A stretch of DNA of 64,000 nt from positions 49,072 through 113,071 of the forward strand of contig JAQGIC010000054.1 in assembly GCA_028288725.1 (NCBI GenBank), written 5' to 3'. The stretch is from Rhodospirillales bacterium (GTDB lineage: Bacteria > Pseudomonadota > Alphaproteobacteria > ATCC43930 > CGMCC-115725). The notes below the pieces were generated by a model that was not told where the DNA came from, made no database searches, and was given only the letters and a program-made list of their open reading frames with translations. The translations under genes were made by a program, and so were the position numbers. Positions 34,737-43,770 of this stretch are shown here, piece after piece. How positions within the stretch are numbered: the first letter of the stretch is position 1; each line of letters opens with the position of its first letter.

Positions 34737-36554
34737 TTAGCCGAGCGCGCAGGGATTGCCTTGCGCGAATTCCCGCAGCCCCGGCGGCAGGCCGGCCACA
34801 TTGCCGCGGGCGCCGGGCCGCGTGGCGTTCGGCAGCACGTGCGGGCTCCGGATCGGCCCGGCGAACCGCACCGGGACGTCGAGCGCGAAGCCGCTGGTCG
34901 TCCCGGATTCGGTCGCGAAGGTGACGTCGATCGTCTCGTGCCTGAGATCGAGCGTGCCGTCGCCGATCAGCGTGCCGTCGGTCGTCCGGAGCCGGAGCGG
35001 CGCCATGCGACCGAGGCCGGCGTCGAGATCGATGACGCCCAACAGGCATTGGATCCGCCCGACGCCCTCGGGTTTGCGGAACAGCAGGCGCATATCGGTC
35101 GAGGCCTGTTCGACCAGATTGCGCGCGATCGTGCCGCCCTGCATCGACAGCACGAGGCCGCCGCCGACCGACCGGCCGGTGTCGCCCGCCTTGACGGCCG
35201 TGCCGGCGAGGGCCGCGCGCAGGTCGACCGCGCCGGTGACCGGCAGGGCCCCCAGGCCCAGCAACCGCGACAATTGCCCGAGGTCAGCGCCGGCGACCGC
35301 CCCGTCGAGCCGCAGCGTCGCGGCATCGGCCGTGGCATTCCTGATCTGGAGAGCGAGCCGGGCGGTACCGCCGGCGAACCGCATGGTCAGCGGATCGAGA
35401 TCGAAGGCACCCGGTGCCAGCTTGGCCTTCAGCTCGACATCTCCCGCCGCCAGATCGCCGTCGGTCACCCGCTTGGCCGTGATATGGGCATCGAGCAGCG
35501 TGCCGGGGGCATCGTCGATGCGCAGCAGCGTCTCGCCGGACTTGTCCTGCCCACCGAGTTTCGACAGATCGAGGGCCGTGAAGCCGGCGTCCAGCGTGAA
35601 GGCGTCGGGCGCGTGGGATTTGCCTTCGCGCAGCTGCGCGGTGAGCTGGAACGGCTCGGCGCCGAGCGTGCCTTTGGCCCCGGCGAGCTTCCAGAGATCA
35701 TTGTCGCGCGACACGGCCGCCGCGAGCGTCAGCGGCATCGCGGCATGGCCGCCGAAACCGGAGATGGCGAGCAAACGGTCAGCGCTCGGCGCCTTGATCG
35801 CGAGTTGCCCGGCAGCACCGTCGGCCGCCAGCGGCCGCGTCATCGTACCGGTGAAATCCAGCAGCGTATAGCCGCTGGCCACATGCGCGACCACGCCGAA
35901 CGGCGTGCTGGCCGCGTGCAACCGGTCGAACGAGTCCAGCGGCGCGTCGATCCTGATCGGCGAACCATTGTAGGTGCCGCTCGCCGCCAGCGCGACCGGC
36001 TGGTCGGGCCCGGCGGCGGCGATGGTCGCCTCGTCGAGGCCGATCTGTAGCAGCTTGCCGCCCGACGTATGGATCTGGATCGTGCCGCCCGCGAACCGGG
36101 CGTCGAGCAGGGTCGGAAAGCCGATGCGGGGATCGGCGCCGGATTTGTCCGGCCCGAAATGCCAGTTGGGCCGTCCGTCCGCCGCATGCTCCATCGAGAT
36201 CCGGACGTCCGCGACCGACAGGTGGCGCACGGTGGGACCATGCCCCAGCAGCGCCCAGCCGACCAGCGACCAGGGCGTCACCTCGGCATCCAATCGGCCG
36301 AGCTTCAGGAACGGCTGCGGACCGCCGCCTGCAGCATTGCCGATGACCAGATCGCCCAGCGCCACCGTCACCGTCGCGCCGAAACGGACGCGCAAGCTGC
36401 CGATCGTGACCGGACGACCCAGCGCGCTCGCCTCGTGGTCGGCGACCGGCCGGGCCAGATCGAACGGTCCGAGTGCCACCAGCGCCGCGACGCCCAGCAC
36501 CGCCAGCAACAGAACCAGGCCGAAGCCGTATGCGAGCGCGCGACGAACGTTCAG
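34737..36554 (-). CDS. AsmA-family protein, apparent CTG start
   Basis: The long frame encodes an AsmA-like protein of about 605 aa, with an N-terminal membrane anchor (GFGLVLLLAVLGVAALVALG), FDLARPVADHEASALGRPV typical of the AsmA N-terminus, and repeated beta-strand segments ending in LRTTDGTLIGDGTLDLRHET. AsmA proteins are bridge-like envelope proteins thought to help move phospholipids to the outer membrane. No ATG or GTG precedes the anchor in frame; a CTG at 36552-36554 overlaps the stop of the upstream gene as CTGA, exactly where neighbouring genes have ATGA. A TTG at 36509 is the other option but cuts into the anchor. Confidence 0.82.
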   Translation of the reverse strand: MNVRRALAYGFGLVLLLAVLGVAALVALGPFDLARPVADHEASALGRPVTIGSLRVRFGATVTVALGDLVIGNAAGGGPQPFLKLGRLDAEVTPWSLVGWALLGHGPTVRHLSVADVRISMEHAADGRPNWHFGPDKSGADPRIGFPTLLDARFAGGTIQIHTSGGKLLQIGLDEATIAAAGPDQPVALAASGTYNGSPIRIDAPLDSFDRLHAASTPFGVVAHVASGYTLLDFTGTMTRPLAADGAAGQLAIKAPSADRLLAISGFGGHAAMPLTLAAAVSRDNDLWKLAGAKGTLGAEPFQLTAQLREGKSHAPDAFTLDAGFTALDLSKLGGQDKSGETLLRIDDAPGTLLDAHITAKRVTDGDLAAGDVELKAKLAPGAFDLDPLTMRFAGGTARLALQIRNATADAATLRLDGAVAGADLGQLSRLLGLGALPVTGAVDLRAALAGTAVKAGDTGRSVGGGLVLSMQGGTIARNLVEQASTDMRLLFRKPEGVGRIQCLLGVIDLDAGLGRMAPLRLRTTDGTLIGDGTLDLRHETIDVTFATESGTTSGFALDVPVRFAGPIRSPHVLPNATRPGARGNVAGLPPGLREFAQGNPCALG

Positions 36555-37615
36555 GGTCGGGGTCCGTTCTGGTCATGGACGAGGTGATGGATGAAATCGA
36601 GCTTCCGCACCACGCCGGGCGTCAGCACGAAGGGATAGAGATCCGGCTGGCCCATGGCCCGGTTCAGGCTGTTGACCGCGAACACCAGCGGCAGCCAGGC
36701 ATCGACCAGCCGCTGCACCTCGCCCGGAGCATAGGGGTCGAAATCGAGCGCGGCCGCGAGCGCGCCCTCGGCGATCCGGGGACCGATCCTGAGCCCGAAG
36801 GCCGCCCCCATTTCGAGCGTGTCGACGATGTGCAGGTAATGCGCCCAGGTCTCGGCGAAATCCTCCCAGGGATGCGCGCTGGCATAGGCGCTGACGAAAT
36901 GCTCGCGCCAGTCGGGCGGCGCCCCCTGCTCGTAATGGCGTTTCAGCGCTTCGGCATAATCCTCGCGATCGTCGCCGAACAGCGCGCGGCAGGTGTCGAG
37001 GCGGCCGCCGTCGCGCACCAGCACATCCCAGTAATGATGCCCGACCTCATGGCGGAAATGGCCCAGCAGCGTGCGATAGGCTTCACCCATCTGCTGGCGC
37101 ATCCGCTCGCGTTCGGCATCGTCGGCTTCGCTCAGCGCCACCGTGATCAGGCCATTGTCATGGCCGGTCATCACCTTGGGCGTGTCCGGCACCACCGCCA
37201 GGAATTCGAAGGCCAGCCCATGGTCCGGGTCGTCGGCCCGGTTGGCGAGCGGCAGGCCGAGCCGCAGCAGCGAATAGACCAGGCGATGCTTCGCGCGCTC
37301 TAGCTTGTGCCAGCGCGACAGGTTTTCCGGCAGGCTGATGTCCGGGATCATCCGGTTGTGACGGCAGGCGAGGCAGAGCGTCTCGTCCGACGGTTCGGGG
37401 ATCAGCCAGTTGCAGGCGCCCAGGCCGGCATTGGCGCAGAAGCGGTACCGGTCGGCCGGATCGGCCGCCAGGGCGATCCAACTGGCGCCGTCGGGCCGGA
37501 GCGCCGACAGGGTCGTCTCGACCGGCAGAAACCCCAGCTGGTGCGAGCAGTTCTCGCAATGGTCGTTCTCGAAATAGACGAGCTGACCGCAGTGCTGGCA
37601 CTTGAACAGCTTCAT
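36551..37615 (-). CDS. zinc-ribbon putative metallopeptidase
   Basis: The 354-aa protein starts with a zinc ribbon (Cys6, Cys9, Cys20, Cys23 in CQHCG and CENC) and a second cysteine set (Cys60, Cys68, Cys81, Cys84). The catalytic motif HEVGH is at 189-193, and WEDFAETWAHY supplies a likely third ligand. This is the PF10005-type putative zinc-binding peptidase family, whose substrate is unknown. The gene overlaps the permease gene upstream by ATGA and the AsmA gene downstream by CTGA, so all three form one coupled operon. Confidence 0.87.
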   Translation of the reverse strand: MKLFKCQHCGQLVYFENDHCENCSHQLGFLPVETTLSALRPDGASWIALAADPADRYRFCANAGLGACNWLIPEPSDETLCLACRHNRMIPDISLPENLSRWHKLERAKHRLVYSLLRLGLPLANRADDPDHGLAFEFLAVVPDTPKVMTGHDNGLITVALSEADDAERERMRQQMGEAYRTLLGHFRHEVGHHYWDVLVRDGGRLDTCRALFGDDREDYAEALKRHYEQGAPPDWREHFVSAYASAHPWEDFAETWAHYLHIVDTLEMGAAFGLRIGPRIAEGALAAALDFDPYAPGEVQRLVDAWLPLVFAVNSLNRAMGQPDLYPFVLTPGVVRKLDFIHHLVHDQNGPRP

Positions 37616-39573
37616 GCCTCGACACGCTCCCTGATGGTTTCGGACATGCGGGCGACCCGCACGCAGATCTCGACCGCCTGATGCAGGGTGCGGGTGTAAT
37701 AGTCGGCGCCGATCTCGTCGCGCAGCGTCGGATCGGGCATCGAGGGATCTTCGCTCGGCCAGAGGCCGACCACGATCGGGGTCGTCGGCATGCGCTGGCG
37801 CAGCCGCTGCAGCAGGTAGCGCAGATGCGCGTGCTTGCCGCTGATGTCGAGATAGGACACGCAGACCATCGCGACTTGGCTCGTCTCCAGCAGATTGATG
37901 TTGCCCCGGGTCGCCGCCTCGTAGGGCGCGATGCGGGCGCCGATGCCGTGCTTGCTCAGCAGCTGGCACAGCATGGTGGCGACGGCCTCGTCCAGCAGCC
38001 CGCGCCCGGCGACGCACAGGACCGGTGCCGGGCCGCGCCACACGGCGGACAGGCCTTCGGCGGGACCCAGCGTCTCGGGCGGGCGGGCATTGGACAGGAC
38101 GGGTTGGTCCCGCGCCGGGCCGGCCGCTTCTTCCGTCCTGTCGACCACCGGCTGCTTGTCGAGATGGCCGGCCAGATCCTCGACCAGCTCGCTGATCGTA
38201 TCCCGGATCCGTTCCAGCTGTTCGGCCGACAGCGCGCCGCGCTGGGCATCGACCGCGGCCAGCTCGAGTCCCGGCAGCGCCACATCGTCGTAATACGAGG
38301 TCAGCGAGCGTTCTTTGAGCAAAAGCTCGGCATGGTCGCGCGCCTCGTCCTGGTCGCCGGCCAGCATGCGCTGATAGAAGCTCTCGACCGGCGTCAGCGC
38401 CGGCCGGTCGCCCAGCATGACGTCGAGAAATTCCAGTTGATCGACATGGCGGCCCAGCACCACCAGGCACAGCGTCAGCGGCGTCGACAGGATCAGCCCG
38501 ATCGGTCCCCAGAGCCAGGACCAGAAGATCGCGGCGACCACGACCGAGATCGGCGACAGCCCCGTGCTATGGCCATAGAGCAGCGGCTCGATCAATTGAC
38601 CGACGATCGCCTCCACCACGATGAACAGCCCGCCGGCCCAGAGCACCATGGACCAGCCGGGATCGACCGCGGCGGCGAGCGCCATCGGGAACAGCGCCGC
38701 GATGATGGCACCGACATAGGGCACGAAGCGCAGCAAGCCGCCCAGAACGCCCCACAGAAGCGGGCTCGGGATACCGATCAGAAACAGGCCGGTGGCGATG
38801 ATGATGCCGAACGCCGTGTTGATGCCGAGCTGGGTCAGGAAATAGCGCGACAGCCGCCGGCCGCCGTCGTCGAGCGCCACGGTGGTCCGGCGCAGGTCGC
38901 TCGATCCGAACAGCCGGATCAGCCGGTCGCGCAGATCGTCCTGCTGCAGCAGGATGAAGATCGCGACGACGAAGACGATGCCGACCGTGCCGAGCGGCGA
39001 CAGGATCGGCGACAGGTAGCGCTCGGCCAGCTCCAGCGGCGACGGGTCGGGCTGATGCACCTCGACCGGCAGCGGCTGCGGCCCCGCCTTGGTCGGCAGG
39101 CGCGGCAGCATCGGTGCGGGTGCCGCCGCCGGCTTGGCCGGCTTCTTGCCGACGATGTCGTCATAGCCCAACCGGGTCGCGATGCGGCCGATCTGACCCA
39201 TCGCATAGCCGCGCATGGTGCCGGCCTTGCTCTCGATCGTCTGGGCATATGTCGGCACATTATCGGCCAGATCGGCGATCTGCGTGCCGATCAGGCCGCC
39301 TATCGCCAGGATCAGCCCGACCGCCGTCAAGACGGCCAGCAGCACGGCCGGAATCCGCCCGAGCCGCAGCCCGCGCAGCAATCCGACCAGGGGCGCCAGC
39401 AGGATCGACAGCAGCACGGCGAGCGTGAGCGGGATCAGCACGTCGCGCGCGAAATAAAGCGCGGCGATGATGGCGAAGAACACGATCAGCGTCATCTGGC
39501 CCGACGCCATCGGCCGCTCCGGTCGAACGACCTTCGCGCCCGGCAATTGCATCAGCGGCGCGTTCTGAGTCAT
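37612..39573 (-). CDS. AI-2E-family permease with C-terminal Rossmann-like domain
   Basis: The 653-aa protein has an AI-2E/PerM-type transporter region (about 25-375) with characteristic FVPYVGAIIAALFPMALA and GQLIEPLLYGHSTGLSPI. A linker follows, and a soluble domain at about 515-645 (VLCVAGRGLLDEAVATMLCQ, then VAMVCVSYLDISGK and TTPIVVGLWP) that looks like a B12-binding or related Rossmann fold. Such an extension is not part of the basic family. The ATG at 39573 (MTQNAPLMQ) is chosen over one 36 bp upstream. Substrate of the permease is unknown. Confidence 0.85.
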   Translation of the reverse strand: MTQNAPLMQLPGAKVVRPERPMASGQMTLIVFFAIIAALYFARDVLIPLTLAVLLSILLAPLVGLLRGLRLGRIPAVLLAVLTAVGLILAIGGLIGTQIADLADNVPTYAQTIESKAGTMRGYAMGQIGRIATRLGYDDIVGKKPAKPAAAPAPMLPRLPTKAGPQPLPVEVHQPDPSPLELAERYLSPILSPLGTVGIVFVVAIFILLQQDDLRDRLIRLFGSSDLRRTTVALDDGGRRLSRYFLTQLGINTAFGIIIATGLFLIGIPSPLLWGVLGGLLRFVPYVGAIIAALFPMALAAAVDPGWSMVLWAGGLFIVVEAIVGQLIEPLLYGHSTGLSPISVVVAAIFWSWLWGPIGLILSTPLTLCLVVLGRHVDQLEFLDVMLGDRPALTPVESFYQRMLAGDQDEARDHAELLLKERSLTSYYDDVALPGLELAAVDAQRGALSAEQLERIRDTISELVEDLAGHLDKQPVVDRTEEAAGPARDQPVLSNARPPETLGPAEGLSAVWRGPAPVLCVAGRGLLDEAVATMLCQLLSKHGIGARIAPYEAATRGNINLLETSQVAMVCVSYLDISGKHAHLRYLLQRLRQRMPTTPIVVGLWPSEDPSMPDPTLRDEIGADYYTRTLHQAVEICVRVARMSETIRERVEA

Positions 39574-39644
39574 GGGGGACCTTTGTTCGAACCTGCAGCC
39601 CGGAAACACGCGCGGCGGCTGGGTCCCCTAACAACAGCGCGGCG

Positions 39645-40754
39645 CTAAGTCGCGTTCCGCCGGCCGAACCGATTTAAGCTGTTGAACACTTCGACGAGCG
39701 TCTTCGGGCCGCTGCCTGTTGGAAAGGTTATGACGTAAAGCTTGTCGTCGGGTCCGGGAAGCACCTCGCTGGTCGGCACCCCGAAGCTTGTGATGTCCAC
39801 CAGGTTCGCCGCAGCCGAGCCGTCCAGTCGCGATCTTGAAACGAAGTAGTTGGTTTTTGTCGGCGGATAGCGGCCGGTTCCGACAGTCACGGTTTCGCTC
39901 GTGTAGAAAACGCGGTCATGGCGAAGCGTGATCGGGTAGTCCTGCGCCGCGATCTTGCTGCTCAGAACCTTGCCCGACGAAGACAGCAGGTATCCGCCGA
40001 GCAGGCCCGAAGCGGCAAAGCGGTCACCGCCCGCGAAGGCGACGTTCGTCATCCAGACGTTTTCATCGAACAGGAATATGTTCTTGTAGCCGCCGCCGAA
40101 CTGGTACGTGAACAGCTGGGATTCGACGTTTCCATCGGGCGTCTGCCAGATGAAGGTCCCGGATATACCGTCTTCCCGATCGGGCGCAGCGGCAATATCC
40201 GTGAGGAACGCACCGGGGGCGTTCCCGGGCATCGGAAATGTCGTGATCACCTTTGTCGTCTTATGAGCGAAATCGACAAAGAACAGCTGACCGGACTTTG
40301 TCGATCCATAGATCGTTTCCGAGGGCGCGATCGTCAGATCGCCGTTGACCATGCCTATCAGGTCCGAGCCCAGCGTGGCGACAAGCTGGCATTGGCCCGT
40401 TGCCGTGAAGCGCATCACCCCGTTTGCCCCCAGCGTGTAGCCGTTGCCGTGCCGGTCAAAAACGACGTTCGATCCGAGCGCGGCCTCCATGCTGAGACAC
40501 GGGTTGCTGAACGCCCCTTCCTCGGAAATGCGATAGACCCAATGGGCCACATGAGGATTGGCATCGGAATAATTCGTATAATCATAGGCGATGCCATAAA
40601 TCGCTTCATGATCCGCAGTCATGAGGCCGTTTGGGACCTGAGGAGCGGGAAAGGTCGCGATTGCCTTCGCTGTGTAAGTTTCAGCGCCATACGCCGAAAT
40701 TGCTGCCGGGGCGGAAAATGCTGCGATAGTCATCATTATCATTGTCGCACGCAT
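39645..40754 (-). CDS. secreted hypothetical protein, probably beta-propeller
   Basis: The 369-aa protein has a signal peptide (MIMMTIAAFSAPAAISAYGA) and repeats of the type IYGIAYDYTN, TIYGSTKSGQLFFVD and DKLYVITFPTG, suggesting a beta-propeller of the choice-of-anchor/two-component-sensor-like type. I recognise no named family. Base use is less G/C-biased than in the neighbouring operon, which hints at acquisition. Confidence 0.75.
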   Translation of the reverse strand: MRATMIMMTIAAFSAPAAISAYGAETYTAKAIATFPAPQVPNGLMTADHEAIYGIAYDYTNYSDANPHVAHWVYRISEEGAFSNPCLSMEAALGSNVVFDRHGNGYTLGANGVMRFTATGQCQLVATLGSDLIGMVNGDLTIAPSETIYGSTKSGQLFFVDFAHKTTKVITTFPMPGNAPGAFLTDIAAAPDREDGISGTFIWQTPDGNVESQLFTYQFGGGYKNIFLFDENVWMTNVAFAGGDRFAASGLLGGYLLSSSGKVLSSKIAAQDYPITLRHDRVFYTSETVTVGTGRYPPTKTNYFVSRSRLDGSAAANLVDITSFGVPTSEVLPGPDDKLYVITFPTGSGPKTLVEVFNSLNRFGRRNAT

Positions 40755-40982
40755 TACTTACTCCGATCATGCGGATCTCAATCAGATGAAATGAGTTATG
40801 ATCGCCGGCCACTTCAGGTTTTATAGAAACCTTGGGTAGTAATCCGCAAACGCGGGCCGTTCACGTTAGTTCAGGCCAAAGAGAAGCTGTCCGTAAAAAT
40901 ATTTGTACTGGAAGCGCGAGACGGAACCTCAGTAACCGGACCAACTCGTCCGAATGGATCGCACCCGCAGGAGAATGCAGCC

Positions 40983-41399
40983 ATGGACATCCAACGCAAT
41001 GCCGCGCAGCCGTCGGGCAAAGGGCCGCCGGACTATTTCACGGGCGCCGTCAGGATCGACACGCGGTTCCAGGCGACCGCTCCGGCGCGGGTCGGCGGCG
41101 CCATCGTCACATTCGAGCCGGGCGCCCGCACCGCGTGGCACACCCATCCGCTCGGCCAGACGCTGATCGTCATGGTCGGCCTCGGCTGGGTGCAGCGGGA
41201 GGGCGGCCCGATCGAGGAGATCCGCCCGGGCGACGTGGTCTGGATCCCGCCCGGCGAGAAGCATTGGCACGGCGCCACGGCCGGCAACGGCATGAGCCAC
41301 GTCGCCATCGCCGAGGCGCTGGACGGTAAAGTCGTCGATTGGATGGAGCCGGTCACCGACGCGCAGTATCTGGCCGGCAAGGGACAGGCCGAACGTTGA
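40983..41399 (+). CDS. cupin-domain protein
   Basis: The 138-aa protein is a single cupin: [20 protein letters not shown] gives motif 1 with two metal-binding His and the Gln/Glu position, and [19 protein letters not shown] gives motif 2 with the third His. It resembles the small quercetin-dioxygenase-like cupins often found with carboxymuconolactone decarboxylases. CAGGAGAA precedes the ATG. Confidence 0.9.
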   Translation: MDIQRNAAQPSGKGPPDYFTGAVRIDTRFQATAPARVGGAIVTFEPGARTAWHTHPLGQTLIVMVGLGWVQREGGPIEEIRPGDVVWIPPGEKHWHGATAGNGMSHVAIAEALDGKVVDWMEPVTDAQYLAGKGQAER

Positions 41400-41437
41400 G
41401 CCCGGTTCGGAGGATCGTTCGGGACCTGGCGGCTCGC

Positions 41438-41719
41438 CTAGAGGATCAACGGCCCCTCCTCCGGGTCGGTTCGCGTGCCGACGCGGAGGAAGCCGTTCTT
41501 CTCCAGCACCCGCCGAGAGGCGAGATTGTCCGCAGTGGTCTCGGCGCCGAGGCGGCTGATCCGGCGATCGGCGCCGGCCTGGGCCACCATCGCGGCAACC
41601 GCCCGCGTCGCCGGCCTTTGGCCGCGCCGGGCGGTCACGACATCGTGGCCGATCTCGACCGTTCCGTCCGCCGATGGGCATTGTTTGTAGCCACGGAGGC
41701 CGGCAACCTCGCCCGCCTC
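41438..41719 (-). pseudogene. 5'-truncated GNAT acetyltransferase
   Basis: The frame ending at 41438 reads like the C-terminal half of a ribosomal-protein-type GNAT: DGTVEIGHDVVTARRGQRPA, DNLASRRVLEKNGFLRVG and DPEEGPLIL. The N-terminal part is missing and is replaced by the end of the TetR gene (stop at 41728) in another frame. The acetyl-CoA loop reads RGQRPATRAV instead of the usual RGRGYATEAV, so the fragment is probably dead. Confidence 0.7.
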
Positions 41720-41727
41720 GAGCAGCC

Positions 41728-42318
41728 TCACTCGCTGAGCGCTGCCGCGATCAGCACCCGGCCGGCCGAGGCCAGGGCGCGGCTCGGCCCCTCGGCGCCG
41801 AGCGCCTGGCCGGCGGTGTAGGCGCCGTCGATCAGCAGCTGCAGCTGGTCGGCCAGGACCTGAGGATCCCGGGCGCCGGCCGCGGACGCCAGCATGCGCA
41901 GGCGCTCGTTGACCTGATGCTTGTGCGCGCGGATGACCGCGTCGGCCGGCAGGGTCGAGCCCGGAAACTCGGTCGCGGTATTGAGGAACGGGCAGCCGCG
42001 ATAGGCGTCGGACAGGGTGCGCCGCATGATCGTGTCGAGCAGGTTTTCCAATTGCATGCGCGGGTCGTCCGGATGCTGGTCCAGCGTCCGTTCCCACCGC
42101 TCCCAGAATTCCTCGTTCCGCCGTTCCAGACATGCCGCGACCAGATCGTCCTTGGACGGAAACGCGCGATAGAGGCTCATCTTGGCGACGCCGGCCGCGG
42201 CGATGATCGTGTCGATGCCGATCGCGCGCACGCCCTGGTGATAGAACAGGTCGCTGGCGACGTTCAGAATCCGGTCGCGCGCCGAAAGCTTGTCGGAAGA
42301 AGACTGAGCCCCGCTCAT
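41728..42318 (-). CDS. TetR-family transcriptional regulator
   Basis: The 196-aa protein has the TetR HTH near the N-terminus (DRILNVASDLFYHQGVRAIG, then IDTIIAAAGVAKMSLYRAFP and SKDDLVAACL) and the YRGCPFLNTATEF motif typical of the AcrR/YxaF-like subgroup. It is divergent from the MFS gene at 42413, with a palindrome between them, and probably controls it. Confidence 0.92.
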   Translation of the reverse strand: MSGAQSSSDKLSARDRILNVASDLFYHQGVRAIGIDTIIAAAGVAKMSLYRAFPSKDDLVAACLERRNEEFWERWERTLDQHPDDPRMQLENLLDTIMRRTLSDAYRGCPFLNTATEFPGSTLPADAVIRAHKHQVNERLRMLASAAGARDPQVLADQLQLLIDGAYTAGQALGAEGPSRALASAGRVLIAAALSE

Positions 42319-42338
42319 GGAACATACCGTCCTACGAT

Positions 42339-42357
42339 TATCATGGTTGACATGATA
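42339..42357. promoter_or_regulatory. candidate TetR operator before the MFS gene
   Basis: TATCATG and CATGATA are exact reverse complements around GTTGA, in the 94-bp gap between the TetR start (42318) and the MFS start (42413). Position and symmetry fit a TetR operator. Confidence 0.7.
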
Positions 42358-42412
42358 CAGACCTGTCTCTCACATTGCCAGCGTTACGACTGCAGCATGG
42401 GGAAACGGGTCG

Positions 42413-43696
42413 ATGGCGCGTCTGAGAAATCTACATTACGGCTGGATCGTTGCCGCCGTCACGTTCCTGACCCTGCTCGCCGCCGCAGGCGTGCGCTCGA
42501 CGCCCAGCGTGCTGATGGTGCCGCTGGAGGATGAATTCCATTGGAGCCGCGCCACCATCTCGGGCGCCGTCGCCGTCAATATCCTGCTCTACGGCCTGAT
42601 CGGCCCATTCGCCGCCGCGATCATGGAGCGGTTCGGCATCCGCCGGACCATGATTTGCGCGCTGATAGTCATCGCGTTCGGCGTGGCGATGACGCCGCTG
42701 ATGACCCAGCCTTGGCAACTGGTCCTGTTCTGGGGCGTCGTGGTCGGCTGCGGCACCGGCGTCACCGCCATGGTGCTGGGCGCCACGGTCGTCGCCCATT
42801 GGTTCACCGAGCGGCGCGGGTTGGTCATGGGCATTCTGACCGCCAGCACAGCCACGGGGCAGCTCGTATTCCTGCCGATGCTGGCGAGCTTCGCCGAGAC
42901 CTACGGCTGGCGCTCGGTCTCGCTCACCGTCGCCGCGGTCGCCGCCGTAATGGTGCCGATCGTCGCGATCTTCATGCGCGACCGGCCCAGTGATATCGGC
43001 CTCAGGCCCTATGGCGAGCCGGCGGGAACGGAACCGCCGGCGCATGTCGTCGGGAACCCGTTTGCCCGCGCGATCAACGCGCTGTTCGCCGGCTTCAAGT
43101 CGCGGGATTTCTGGCTGCTCGCCGGCAGCTTCTTCGTCTGCGGCGCCAGCACCAACGGCTTGATCGGCACGCATCTGATCCCGGCCTGCATCGACCACGG
43201 CATTCCCGAAGTGACCGGCGCCAGCCTGCTCGCCGCCATGGGCATCTTCGATTTCTTCGGCACGACGCTGTCGGGCTGGCTCAGCGATCGTTGGAACAAC
43301 CGCTATCTGCTCGCCTGGTATTATGGGCTGCGCGGGCTGTCGCTCCTGTTCCTGCCGTTCTCGTTCGACCTGAGCTTCGCCGGCCTGTCGCTGTTCGCCG
43401 TGTTCTACGGGCTCGACTGGATCGCGACCGTGCCGCCGACCGTACGGCTCGCGACCAACGCGTTCGGCAAGGAGAATGTCGGCATCATGTTCGGCTGGAT
43501 CGCCGCCTCGCACCAGCTGGGCGCCTCGTTCGCCGCCTATGGCGCGGGCCTGCTGCGCACCGATCTCGGCTCCTACACCCAAGCCTTCATGATCTCGGGC
43601 GGGCTGTGCATGGGCGCCTCGATCATGGTGCTGTTCATCGGGGTGAAGCGCGGCCGGGGCACGGGCACGCTGAAGCCGGCGTTCGCAGCGGAGTGA
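42413..43696 (+). CDS. MFS transporter
   Basis: The 427-aa protein has twelve predicted transmembrane segments and MFS motifs: NLHYGWIVAAVTFLTLLAAA at the start, the loop GPFAAAIMERFGIRRTM, and TEDRRGLV-like FTERRGLVMGI. It resembles the oxalate/formate-antiporter-like or monocarboxylate group. It is probably controlled by the divergent TetR protein. Substrate unknown. Confidence 0.9.
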   Translation: MARLRNLHYGWIVAAVTFLTLLAAAGVRSTPSVLMVPLEDEFHWSRATISGAVAVNILLYGLIGPFAAAIMERFGIRRTMICALIVIAFGVAMTPLMTQPWQLVLFWGVVVGCGTGVTAMVLGATVVAHWFTERRGLVMGILTASTATGQLVFLPMLASFAETYGWRSVSLTVAAVAAVMVPIVAIFMRDRPSDIGLRPYGEPAGTEPPAHVVGNPFARAINALFAGFKSRDFWLLAGSFFVCGASTNGLIGTHLIPACIDHGIPEVTGASLLAAMGIFDFFGTTLSGWLSDRWNNRYLLAWYYGLRGLSLLFLPFSFDLSFAGLSLFAVFYGLDWIATVPPTVRLATNAFGKENVGIMFGWIAASHQLGASFAAYGAGLLRTDLGSYTQAFMISGGLCMGASIMVLFIGVKRGRGTGTLKPAFAAE

Positions 43697-43770
43697 TTTG
43701 ACGCATGCCGGGCGGACTAGCCTCGCCCGGCGGTTCATGCTGACATGGCGCTCTGCAATCTGGAGCCGCC

